Part shown: piece by piece, positions 32,801-43,500 of the stretch
How positions within the stretch are numbered: position 1 is the stretch's first letter
How the letters are laid out: the number at the start of each line of letters is the position of its first letter
The notes under the pieces: generated by a model
Databases searched by the model: none
What the model saw: only the letters and a program-made list of their open reading frames with translations
Told to the model about the DNA's origin: nothing
Made by a program: the position numbers and the translations under genes
NCBI GenBank assembly: GCA_020636095.1
Contig: JACJYN010000006.1
Location: 124,001 to 188,000, forward strand
Origin: Lewinellaceae bacterium
Lineage (GTDB): Bacteria > Bacteroidota > Bacteroidia > Chitinophagales > Saprospiraceae
Direction: 5' to 3'
Length of the DNA stretch: 64,000 bases

Positions 32801-32831
32801 ATAAAAGTGTATACTTGTAAAAAAAAGAGCC

Positions 32832-33185
32832 ATGAAAAATTTGATCGTAGTAGCGTTGTTTTTTCTCATGGGATGTGTCGGTAAATACGATGAAAGCCAG
32901 CTGGTAGGCCAGTGGACGGGAGTGGAATGGAAAGACGTAACGAATGACCGGGTGATTGACGTGCCGGTGGCCTTCACCTTCGGTGAGGACGGCCGGTATG
33001 AGGCCAGTTCCGGATCCTCCACGGAAAAGGGAAAGTACTGGATCACCGAGGAAAAACTGTACACCATCGAAGATGGAAAGGCGGAGAAAAAAGTGGAGAT
33101 CGCCAAACTGGAAAACGACTCGCTCCTGCTCCGCATGAACCGGGCGGGGGTGATCGAGGAGATCCTTTTGGTGCGTGGGGAGTGA
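32832..33185 (+). CDS. Small lipoprotein, lipocalin-like, unknown function
   Basis: This 117-residue protein has a lipoprotein signal (MKNLIVVALFFLMGCVG) with the lipidated cysteine at residue 15. The mature part, about 100 residues, opens with ESQLVGQWTGVEW and runs through short alternating strands (GKYWITEEKLYTIEDGKAEK, LENDSLLLRM). This matches the small beta-barrel lipocalin-like lipoproteins common in Bacteroidota. No ligand can be named. A TATACTTG element at 32810-32817, inside or just after the tRNA fragment, may be its promoter. The last 48 bp of the gene and the following bases are duplicated in tandem downstream. Confidence 0.78.
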   Translation: MKNLIVVALFFLMGCVGKYDESQLVGQWTGVEWKDVTNDRVIDVPVAFTFGEDGRYEASSGSSTEKGKYWITEEKLYTIEDGKAEKKVEIAKLENDSLLLRMNRAGVIEEILLVRGE

Positions 33186-33302
33186 GGGTTCGTGGCGCGA
33201 TCATCCTGATCGCAGGCCGCATAAACCGGGCGGGGTGATCGAGGAAATCCTTTTGGTGCGTGGGGAGTGAGGGTTCGTGGCGCGATCATCCTGATCGCAG
33301 GC
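33138..33302. repeat. Tandem duplication of about 82 bp spanning the lipoprotein gene end
   Basis: The block 33138-33219 (from ACCGGGCGGGGGTGATCGAG through the stop codon to the 27-bp palindrome) is repeated at 33222-33302. The only differences are the loss of one G, a G-to-A change and small edge differences. The second copy therefore carries a detached piece of the coding end. Each unit contains one copy of the 27-bp palindrome. Confidence 0.85.
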
Positions 33303-33408
33303 CTGGAATTCCAAGCCAATCGTACTAACCGCTGGAGCACAGAGTATCGCGGAGGATGTGCAAGTGTTTCGCTATTATTAATGCTTCTCACGCTATCTTG
33401 GCGTCATC

Positions 33409-34344
33409 CTACAATGCAAACCGATAGGCGATGTAACCCTCCATCCCCGCCCCCTGAAAGCCGCCCAACTGTCCGATGTTATACGTCCCCTGAACGCCGG
33501 TACGCAACTGGCCGTCCTGGAAGAAGCCGCCGGTGAGGATGAAGCCGGCCTGCAGGCCCACCGACTGGTCGGTGCTGTAGCTGAGGCCCGCCCAGAACGC
33601 CTCTTCCATCTCGTAGCGAAAATTCAGGGTGGCGTGCAGCACATTCTCTGTGGCGTAGCGCACCCACAGAGCGGGCTCGGCAAAACCTGCGGACGAGTGA
33701 AAGCGGGCGCCAAGCAGGGCGTTGGCGTGCAGGGCGCGGCGCAGGTTGGCGGGATTGCCACTCTGGCCGAATGTGAGATCACTGGCCAGCAACTGGTTGG
33801 CGGCCAGGCCGGCGAACACAAAGTTTTCATCGTAATCATCCCCCGAGCGGCTGGTATAATAGAGGCCGGCCCCGAAGTTGGGCTGCACGGCAGTGCTGCG
33901 GCCGTCGAGCAGGAGGGCGTCGTTGGGGTCAGTGGCCAGCGCCTGCGCCCCGTCGAAGCGGTACTGCCCGAAACTGCCCATGATGCCGATGGCGAGCTGT
34001 CCGCCGTAGCCCCTGTTGAAGCGGATTTTATAGCTGTAGCTCACCGCCCCGCTGTTGTAGGCCAGCGGCCCTACCTCGTCGTGCATCAGGTAGCCGCCCA
34101 CGCTCATATTGGCCGCCACGAAGGGGAACTGAATGCCCGCGGTGGCGGTGCGCGGCGCTTCGTTGAAGCCCAACCACTGCTGGCGGTAATTGGCGCCGAA
34201 TTCCATAAAATTCCAACTGGCCGTCATGGCCGGGTTCCAGATGAAGGAGGCGTCGGTGAAGAGGTTGCTGCGGTGGGGCAGCTGCTGGGCCCACAGCGGC
34301 GCGCCCCATATCAGGATGGCAATAGGTAGTATATACTGCTTCAT
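33409..34344 (-). CDS. PorP/SprF family outer-membrane protein (type IX secretion)
   Basis: This 311-residue protein has a signal peptide (ILPIAILIWGAPLWAQ) and the family opening LFTDASFIWNPAMTASWNFM with FGANYRQQWLGFNEAPRTAT. These are typical of PorP/SprF proteins, which form a 12-16-strand outer-membrane barrel. Family members pair with T9SS cargo that ends in a gliding-type (type B) sorting domain and are needed for secreting or attaching that partner. The gene upstream encodes exactly such a protein and ends 2 bp before this start, which supports a dedicated cargo-SprF pair. Confidence 0.9.
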   Translation of the reverse strand: MKQYILPIAILIWGAPLWAQQLPHRSNLFTDASFIWNPAMTASWNFMEFGANYRQQWLGFNEAPRTATAGIQFPFVAANMSVGGYLMHDEVGPLAYNSGAVSYSYKIRFNRGYGGQLAIGIMGSFGQYRFDGAQALATDPNDALLLDGRSTAVQPNFGAGLYYTSRSGDDYDENFVFAGLAANQLLASDLTFGQSGNPANLRRALHANALLGARFHSSAGFAEPALWVRYATENVLHATLNFRYEMEEAFWAGLSYSTDQSVGLQAGFILTGGFFQDGQLRTGVQGTYNIGQLGGFQGAGMEGYIAYRFAL

Positions 34345-34346
34345 GG

Positions 34347-37300
34347 CTATTCTCTTATGATGGTTAATGAGCTTTTCAGGGTGCGATCGCCCATTTTCAG
34401 CACGTAGAAGTAGGCGCCGGCGGGTAGGGGTTTTCCTTTATGCCTTCCCTCCCAGTCGTTCTGGTAGTTGAGGCTCTGATACACCGTTTCTCCCCATCGG
34501 TTGAAGACCGTCAGCTTGTACAAGCTGAACTTGGTGAGCAGAGGGAAAACCAGCCGGTCGTTCTGCCCGTCCCCATTAGGCGTGATCACATTGATGAGGG
34601 GGATATTTACCTCTTCCAGGTTGATGACCTCTACAAAGACGGAATCTACGTAGCGGCAGCCCAGGCTGTCCTCCATCGCCACCCGGTACCAGGTGCTGGA
34701 ATCGGGCGAGGCCACCGGGTTGGGGATGTCGTAGGCGCTCAGGGTGAAGGGTTCCTCCAGCCAATAGTAGGCCGCTGCGCCGGAAGCCCGCAGCTCGGCA
34801 GATTGCCCCCGGGCGATGCAGGTGTCGGGCCCGGCGTCGGCCCGGCGGGGCAGCACCTTGATCGTGTAGTAGGCCGTATCGCCGGAGCAGGCGTTGGCGG
34901 CGATAAGTCCGTAGGTGGTGGTGTAATTAGGAGCAGCCAGCGCTTCGGGCCCCATTATCGGAACCAGGGTTTTACTGGTGTCAATCCATTCTATCCAATC
35001 CGCCTCGGCGCCCATCAGGGCGATGGTGTCGCCTGGGCAGGCTTCCGTGGCGGAGGCGATGATCTCGGCGGTGATCTCCGGCAGGTAGCGGGCCTCCACG
35101 GCGTCCGTACCGGTGCAGCCTTCGGCGTTGGTGACGGAAAGGGTGTACTGTCCGCTTTGATTGAGGGTAATATCCCGCGTTGTCGCCCCGGTCGACCAAA
35201 GGTAGGTGTAACCGGGCCCCGTGGGCCCGTCCAGCAGGAGGGTTTCCCCTGTGCAGAGTTCCGCATCGGGCCCGAGGGCTACCTCCGGCTGCGGCAGGGC
35301 TTCCAGGCTTATCGTATCGCTGGCCGAACAGCCTTCCGCATTGGTGGCGGTGACGGCGTAACTGCCGCTGGCGAAGGCGTAGCGTTGGGCTTCCGTCTGG
35401 CCGTCGTTCCAGGCGTAGGTGCAGCCCGGGCAGGCGGCGGAGAGGAGGAGGCTGTCGGCGGGGCAGAGGGTGGGGTTGGGGGGGAGGTCTATTGTTGGCA
35501 CGGTATAAATCTCAAAAAGCACTTCATCGGTAGCACTGCAGCCTTCCTGGTTGATTACGGTCAGCGAATAGCTGCCGCTTTGAGTGATGATAATGTTTTG
35601 TCCAGTGTCGCTGGTTGACCATAGATAGATGAAGCCCTCTCCCTCCGGGCCTTGCAGCACCTGTGATTGTGTTCCTTCACAAAAGGCCTGGTTCTCACCG
35701 AGGCTAACTTCTGGTTCAGGTAAGGCTTCTATTGTGATTGCATCTGTGGCAGTACAACCTTCAGCATTGGCGACAGTCACAGCGTAACTGTTGCCGGGAA
35801 TACCGATGACGGTGGGCAAACTGCTGTTGGTATTCCAGAGATAAGTGCAATCAGGGCAACTGGCATCAATAACCAGGCTGTCGCCAGGACAAAGGCGTTG
35901 GGTTTCTCCAAGCTCAACCTGCGGCATAGGGTAGAGGGTAATGAATACCTCATCAGTACCGGTACAACCATCCTGGTTGGTAGCCTCTAGTCTGTAAGAT
36001 CCGCTTTCCGAAGGAATAAGCGTGGCGGCATTGGCATCAGGGATGGGAACCTCATTGAGGAACCACTGGAATGTCGCATTCGCTATGTGTCCATCCAGAA
36101 CAAAAACGACATCCTCGCAAAAAGCCGTATCCTGTCCCAATTCCGGTTGTGGAACTTCAGTATTGTCTTCCAGGCTGAGGTTTTGCTCAGTTGAACATCC
36201 GTTAGCATCGGTAATGGTGAACGCATAGGCGCCGGGAAGCAGTCCTTCCGCCAATCCGTTCTCCAGGGCGTCGTCATGGAGCCAGTCAAAATCATAAGGC
36301 ATAGCTCCGCCGGAGATGCTAGCTTCAATGCTTCCATTGGCTTCCCCGCAAGAAGGATCGGCCAGGGTGAGATCACTTATTTCCAGGTCATAGGCCTCGG
36401 GTATCTCGAGGATGAGTTCCAGTTGGTTACTGCAACCATTGGTATCCAGAATGAAAAGTGTACCGGCTACTGAAGTATTGAACCCTTCGAATTGAAGTTC
36501 TCCGGATGATGCATTCAATTGCTGGCCGTCCTCGAAGACCCAGTTCCAGTTGGTGATAACCCCTTCGCTTTCACCCTCCAGGCTCACCTGATTGGGAAAA
36601 CAGGTTTCGTATGTTGCGCTCCAGGCAGCCTCCGGTTTTTTAAAAACATCGATCTCGAAGCTCTTGCTCGATGTCCGGTAGCCATCGTCAATGGTGAGCG
36701 TGGCGGTATAGGCGCCCACCACCTGATAGATGTGAGCCGGGTTGGCGTCGTTGCTGGTGTTGCCATCGCCAAAGTCCCACTGCCAGCTCTGAATACCCGC
36801 CTCCGAAGAAGAAGCATCTGTGAAGTTTACCTGGAAAGGAACGCAGCCGGCGGCATCGTCGGGGCGGCCGTTGCAGGTGGCGTTGCAGGTGAGGGCAGGA
36901 CAAGGGGAGAAAGGAATGGCCAGGGTATCGGCCGTACTGCAGCCATAAGCGTCGGTGAGCGTAAATCCGTATGCTCCGGCGCTGAGTTGAGGTTGTGAAA
37001 AAGTAGTATCTGAAAAGTCCGCCCACGCTATGGAGTAGGGAGGCGCGCCACCCTGGCCATCAACAAACGCAGCGCCTGTGTTGGCATTACAGGTGTCCGC
37101 CTGTATCTGTATAGTAGCCGCGAGAGTAAAAGATAGTTCCAGTGTAGTCAGCAGGCTGATCCCATCCTGCTGGAAGGCGCCGCCGCCGGTGATAAAGGCA
37201 GCCTGTTGAAAAGTTGCTCCTTCCGCAAGCAGGGTGCACCCATCGGGTAAAGTAACGGCAAACCGGTATGCTTCGCCCGGCGCAAACCCATTTATTAAGC

Positions 37301-37559
37301 CATCGGAACCGCGGGCATTCAGGATCGTATTTTCTCCCTGCCATTCGATATACCCGCCACATTCCAGCTCGCCGTTGTTATTGTACAAAACCTTAATTAC
37401 CGATCCTACGGGCAATGGATTTCCCTCCAGGGCGGCATCCAGGCTATCCGGAATGAGAATGGAAGCACTGGATAAAGAGTTGATATTGGTGCAGTTGTAT
37501 TCCTGGGCCCACAGTGGCCGGAAAAACAGGCACAACAACAGGAAAAAAGATATCCTCAT
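34347..37559 (-). CDS. Large surface protein with PKD domain and CHU_C-type T9SS sorting domain
   Basis: This 1070-residue protein has a signal peptide (FFLLLCLFFRPLWAQE) and N-terminal beta-domains. A PKD domain (WQWDFGDGNTSNDANPAHIY, about 262-281) follows, then a series of Ig-like repeats. These share phrases such as GCTATDAITIEALPEPEVSL and LCPADSLLLSAACPGCTYAW. The C-terminal gliding-motility-associated CHU_C domain (VITPNGDGQNDRLVFPLLTK, about 1000 onward) directs export by the T9SS and surface attachment. It is co-transcribed with the PorP/SprF gene (2 bp gap) and follows the FG-GAP gene by 30 bp. An adhesin role is inferred. The repeats may vary in number by recombination. Confidence 0.88.
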   Translation of the reverse strand: MRISFFLLLCLFFRPLWAQEYNCTNINSLSSASILIPDSLDAALEGNPLPVGSVIKVLYNNNGELECGGYIEWQGENTILNARGSDGLINGFAPGEAYRFAVTLPDGCTLLAEGATFQQAAFITGGGAFQQDGISLLTTLELSFTLAATIQIQADTCNANTGAAFVDGQGGAPPYSIAWADFSDTTFSQPQLSAGAYGFTLTDAYGCSTADTLAIPFSPCPALTCNATCNGRPDDAAGCVPFQVNFTDASSSEAGIQSWQWDFGDGNTSNDANPAHIYQVVGAYTATLTIDDGYRTSSKSFEIDVFKKPEAAWSATYETCFPNQVSLEGESEGVITNWNWVFEDGQQLNASSGELQFEGFNTSVAGTLFILDTNGCSNQLELILEIPEAYDLEISDLTLADPSCGEANGSIEASISGGAMPYDFDWLHDDALENGLAEGLLPGAYAFTITDANGCSTEQNLSLEDNTEVPQPELGQDTAFCEDVVFVLDGHIANATFQWFLNEVPIPDANAATLIPSESGSYRLEATNQDGCTGTDEVFITLYPMPQVELGETQRLCPGDSLVIDASCPDCTYLWNTNSSLPTVIGIPGNSYAVTVANAEGCTATDAITIEALPEPEVSLGENQAFCEGTQSQVLQGPEGEGFIYLWSTSDTGQNIIITQSGSYSLTVINQEGCSATDEVLFEIYTVPTIDLPPNPTLCPADSLLLSAACPGCTYAWNDGQTEAQRYAFASGSYAVTATNAEGCSASDTISLEALPQPEVALGPDAELCTGETLLLDGPTGPGYTYLWSTGATTRDITLNQSGQYTLSVTNAEGCTGTDAVEARYLPEITAEIIASATEACPGDTIALMGAEADWIEWIDTSKTLVPIMGPEALAAPNYTTTYGLIAANACSGDTAYYTIKVLPRRADAGPDTCIARGQSAELRASGAAAYYWLEEPFTLSAYDIPNPVASPDSSTWYRVAMEDSLGCRYVDSVFVEVINLEEVNIPLINVITPNGDGQNDRLVFPLLTKFSLYKLTVFNRWGETVYQSLNYQNDWEGRHKGKPLPAGAYFYVLKMGDRTLKSSLTIIRE

Positions 37560-37589
37560 ATTGATGGTTTAAGTTCCTTCTCTTTAGCT

Positions 37590-40500
37590 TTAATGAATGA
37601 CGGCGACTCGGTGTGTTTCCGCCTTGCCATTGAGGATAAAACGGAAGAAATAGGCCCCTGGAGCGAGGTGTTGGGTTGTGAAAACCATTCTCAAAGTACT
37701 TCCAGGGAAGATTTCCGCTGTTTCCATCAACGCGCCATTCGATGATATGACCTGGAGTTGTCCCACCTGAAGAACAGGGCGCCTGAACTCAATGAATAAT
37801 TCAGCCTTTACCGGGTTGGGAAAAAGATTTAGCATAGGTGGTTCAATGACCGTCTGTGGTGCAGAAACAGGCTGAAGCAGCGTTAATGACCCCAACCAAT
37901 AAATGGCATCTTTTTGGAATATCGGCGGTTGCTCCACCAGGGTAAATTGTGTCTCATACTCCTGCTCAGCTGCCTCCTTCCAAACTTTTAGATAGAATGT
38001 TTCACCCCTCGCCAGGCCCTCGGCCTCAGCAGTTTCCGGAGCGTCGCCCCATAGGCTGATAATGAAATTCTTACCCTCGTATGCAGCTGCTCCTACCACT
38101 TGTCCGTCGGCGCGGGTGACGGCCACTTCGTCTCCTTCCTGGATCACATCTTCCAGTACGGAGGCGGGCATCAGCAGGGAGGCGTCAATACCCGAGTTGT
38201 ACATCGGCTGATGGAAGTGCGTATTGCTTCGGGCCAGGGCCGGGCCGTTTGTCGGCGGGCCTGGGTTCGGCCTTCCGGAACCGTTGTAATGGAAGCTGCC
38301 GTCTGCGGCGGGATAGAGGTAATAGCCCTGTCCGGGTTGCATATCAAAGGGGCCGGGCGATTGGCCGGCATAGGTGATGCCGAGGCTGTTGCGCACCTGG
38401 CCGATCAGGGAAAGGTGAGGTTCGAGTTGCTGGTGTACATTGGCCGGAGTGCTTCGCAGGTAGCTGATGAAGTGCCAGCCCCGGCTGGTTTCCACTTCAA
38501 TGGGGGTATTGGCAGGGTCGGCGGGCTGCCCGCAGATGTCGAAACTGGCGGCACTATGAGCCTGAATGCGGTAACCCTCGGCAACCTCCCAATCGAAAGG
38601 GTCGTTGAAACCGGGGCTCCAATGAAGCTGGGGGTTATCGGTCTTGACAATGGTGATGGCGTCGGCTGCCGATTGCATTATCTGGCCGAGGTTTGCCTCA
38701 TCGGGTACAATGTAACTGGAAACGAAGTTGACGCCCGGCGAGAGGTCTATGGTTAAACACCTTTCCGTTTCCAGGCAGGAAATGGCGCTGGTTCCCAGGA
38801 AGGCGAATTCTCCCTGGTCGGTCACCGGTATACTGGCCCCGCCGATATCGGCCATGCTGCCGATGGGCTGATAGGTGGCTTGCACAGTGTATTCCTCGCC
38901 GGTGGATTGTTTCCACACTTTTACTGTGAAGGATTCTCCATCTGCAAAGCCATTCTTTTCCGGCGGGAAAGCGTCGTTGCCGTAGACGGGGATCTGCAGG
39001 GGCTCGCCCGTCCACTCGCCGAAATTGGAGCAGGCCAGCTCGCCGTTGTTGTCGGTGTAGAAGAAGCCGATGTAGTCGCAGGGCTCCAGGGGCAGGCCGC
39101 CGATGGCGCTGCAGTTGGCGGCTTCGGGGTTGATGATGACGGTGTGGGGGTTGCCGGTGGGGAGGGCCGTCCAGTTGGGAAACTCTGTACAGGTGCAGGA
39201 GGGGAGGGGCTGGGAACAATGCCACAAAGGAATATCTCTACTGTAGTTTTCAAGATAGGGAGGGTTGAAAGTAACTGGAAACCAAAAATTAAAAGAACTT
39301 GTCCCAATGAACGTTCCATCGCAAGAATAATACCTGCTGTTTCCAGCGTCAGGAAACAACGATTCAGAAAGAACAATTAATGTATTTTCATTATAACTTG
39401 CCAATGAGATATAATATACATAATATCCGACAAGGTTTTCCGGGTCACAAAATATTGGATCGGGGCGATAATAATTGATTGTGTCCCTTATCCAATCCAA
39501 ACATAGTACGTCATTAGGCTCGATTTGACATGTATTATTAATGCAATCCAAATTGTAAATAAATGATGATCCAAGTTCATCTTCTCTGGGTGCTCCTACA
39601 ATAATATTATTACCTGATATAACTGTTCTAAATCCATAAGGGCTGTTAAAATCGTTAGTTTCATTATCATCATAGAATAAGTCATTGTACAATTTGGTTT
39701 TAAATTCCCAGGAATCACCATTAAGTTCAAAAACATTTACTGTTCCGTTAGCAATACCCTCACCAAAAAAGCCGCCCGCTGCAAGCCACCTGTTATTCAT
39801 ACTTACGCTCAACCCCATTCCGGCTGAATAGAGGTCTTCCGAAGGGGCTACAAGCTTCTGTTTTTCAATCCATGAATCGCCAGTTTTCTGAAATACATAA
39901 ACACTTCCTTCTTGACCATTAAACGAATGATTTGGAGCGCCAATAGCGATATATTCTCCGTTCATCGCCACACCTGCTCCAAAATTATTGTAGTTTGCAC
40001 CATCAGAAGCTGTAAGTTTCGCTTCCTCGTTCCAGATATCTCCGGCCCTTTGAAAAACATAGGCTGAACCTTCATCATCAAAGGAGTAACCAGGGGATCC
40101 ACATACCAAATAATCTTCTTTGATGTAAACAGAACAACCAAAGCAGCCGCTCGGAGCGCCGTCAGAAGCAGTTATTTTTGCCTGTTCCATCCAGTTGTTG
40201 CCACTTCGTTTGAAAACATATACCGCATTATTTTCGGTGCCCACAGCAATATTATTTCCATCAATAAATACAGATAATCCAAAGCGGTTGCCACTCGCCC
40301 CATCTGATGCGGTTAATATTGCCTGTTGGACCCAACTATATCCATTATTCTCAAATACGTATACAGCTCCTTCATTATCATTTTTTCCATCTGCTCCTAT
40401 TGCCGCATAATTGTTTGCCATTGAAACGCTTCCTCCAAACCTGTCACCCGATACGCCATCAGATGCGATTAACTTTTGATGTTCTAGCCAGTTGGCACCT

Positions 40501-43500
40501 GTTTTCATGTAAATATAGGCGGCGCCTGTAGAGGTAATTTCTCCATATGCACCAACCAAAGAATAATTTCCATCAATAGAAACTGCTCCGCCAAATGTTT
40601 CATCTGGTTTTGTGATCTGGGTCTCGAATTCACAGGGTAATTGACAATTGGGAAGTGGTTGGGAGCAATCCCAGACTGATTCAGAGAAATTGAAATTCTC
40701 AAGATATGCAGGATTGTAGGTGATATCAGCGCCATTAAAAGTCGAAGTGCCAAGGAAAGCGCCACTGCAAGAATAATAACTAAAATACCATGAATCATAA
40801 CCGCCGGAACCAATGACAATTATCTTTTCTCCGTTATTTTCATATATGCTTACACCATACCCAAAGAGGCTATTGGGATCACATGGGTTCAAATAGTTCA
40901 GATCATTACTTATGATATTTTGTACCCAATCTAAACAAAGAATTTCATCGGGTGAGGTAGGGCAGGAAGATCTATCTGTGCAATTTAAATTAAAAATAAA
41001 AGAGGAGCCGGAATACAGGCCTTGGCTATCGTCCAGAAAAGCAGAAATTATAGCGAAATCTCCGTCCAAATCAATCGAAGCTCCAAAAAAATATGGAGTG
41101 CCGCTACTTTCTGGAGAAAGCCCGGTAATAAATTCCCAACCATTTGAGGTTTTCATAAAAACATAGGAAGAACCATATAGATTCGTTTCTCCTAATAATG
41201 CCCCGACCAGAACCCTGTCATTTTGAATTTTAACTGAGTGGCCAAAATGTCGGGCATTTGCAGGAAGGTTTATTGTGGTCTCTTCTATCCAGCTATTGCC
41301 ATCACGACGAAAAATGTAAACTGCACCATCACCATTATCAACCCCTGTTGCTCCCGCTATCGCATAATCCTCAAAAATATCAACTCCATTAAATGCTCCG
41401 AACCGGTCTCCTGACGCCCCATTTGAAGCGATAAGTTTGGTTTGTTGTATCCAATTACTGCCATTTCGAGCAAAGATATAGGCAGCTCCACGATCATTAT
41501 TCCCTTCGGCGCTGATAATTGTATAATCACCATCAATAGAAACGCTACCTCCAAAAAAGTCATTTGGCGCCCCGTCAGGCGCAGTTAATTTTGCTTGCTG
41601 GACCCAGGAGCTTCCATTTCTTGTGAAAATATAGGCTGCACCTCTATGGCCGTTTTCCTTATCTGCTCCTACTATAACATAATCTCCTGAAATGGAGACG
41701 CTTCCACCAAATCGGTCGTTGGTTCCCCGGTCAGAAGCTGTCAATTTGGCTTGTTCGACCCAGTCATTTCCATTTTGCACAAAAATATAGGCTGAGCCTT
41801 TGTCAGAATCATCTCCTGGGGCTCCAATGACCGCATAGTTTCCATCAATAGAAACACTTTCTCCAAAGTGGTCAAAGTAACTCGGAGAACCGCCAAAACC
41901 ATCAGAACCCTCTACTTTTGTCTGATGTACCCAATTATTACCCTCCCGTACTAAAAAATATGCAGAACCCCTTCTATTGTTACCATACGGTGCTCCAATA
42001 ACCGCATGGTTTCCGGAAATAGAAACGCCGCGTCCGAATTGGCTTCCGTCTCCTACATCAGTGGCTGTTATTTTTGTTTGGTAAATGCAATCATTGATAC
42101 AATCCGGAAAGGGATCATTCGGCGAATAAACAGGAACCAGTACGGAACAGTCAAAGAAAAGACCATTATCAAAGCAGTTATATTCGCATGGCGGGTCCTG
42201 GACCGGCTCCAGGATGTCATAACAGTTTTCGATCAGGTTGCCTTCACAATCGTAGAGGGTGATTTCAGTGGGAGTAGTTTGGAGGGCGTAATAGATAGTG
42301 CCGTTCAGGTCAATATATGAAAGGCTGGCGGAGCTGTTAGACCCTAATAGATCTTGTATCCAGCCCAGGCAGAGAATCTCATCAGGAGTGGTAGGACATC
42401 CCTGCGGTTGTGGTATTGAGCAATCCCAGATAAGCACAGTATTATTTAGGCCATTGGTGATATTGTCATCACAATCCGGGATTTCAGTAGGGCTATAAAA
42501 AAGGCAGGAATAAAACTGGGTGCCGTCACAGTAATAGAAGTCTCGGTGGACATCGCTGCAACTACGCCTGATTTCTATCACGGTAGCGCCCCAGGTATCT
42601 GTATGCCGGTAAACTTCCAGTCCTGCTGAACCAAGGCAGGCGACTCCACAGTGCCAGTAGTTGTCGGAAATAATATTTTGCAGCCAATCCAAAGAGAGTG
42701 GGTCAGAAAAGCATTGGTATACTTCATTACATTCGATTTCAGCTGAGGCGTCGTCCGGTCCGTTTGAATTGATGAAGGCCACGGAACAATCGTCATTGAC
42801 CCGGAAGGTCCAACTGCGGCCATCGACGCAGGGAATGGCATGGAAAAAATGAACTAATTTATATCCTGTAAATCTCTCTATGTAAATATGATCTGTAGCA
42901 CAAAATGGAATTATATATTGGGCGTAGGCATCATTAACAGACGGTATCTGTTGAAATAGATTGGCCAGGCCATTAAGATTAATAATTTCAGACGATTGGA
43001 GATTTAATCCGAATTCATTGTTGAGTTCATAGTGATCCGAAAGGGATAGATCGTGTAGGTCGAAAAGGTTATTGACCTGAGTATTTGAGGTAGGAAAGAT
43101 CCCGTTTATCAACTCATTGGCCCAATTGACATTGGTATTGGTAAAAACTTCAATACCGCCTTGTGAAAGCCAAAGATTGTTATGGATGTTCAGGCATTCT
43201 ACAACTGTGTCACGTTCGCCGATACCCTCCGTATTGAAAATAGCAACCAAAGCATCCAAAGTAGAAGCTTCCAAAGCGGGTGGAATATTGACCGTAGTTT
43301 CATAGGCCGGATCATTGGCCATCAGATCTGCGGCAATTATTTTAGCATCTAGCCGGTAGAAATCTGCGGCAAGGGCAGGACCATCGCATGAAGATAATTC
43401 TGATACAGGATTATTTCCAGGCGAGTCATTGGTAGGTATCCGTTCCATGGCACTTTCAGTTTCTCCAACTGTGTTTGTCCATTCAAACTTGGGCTCCTGG

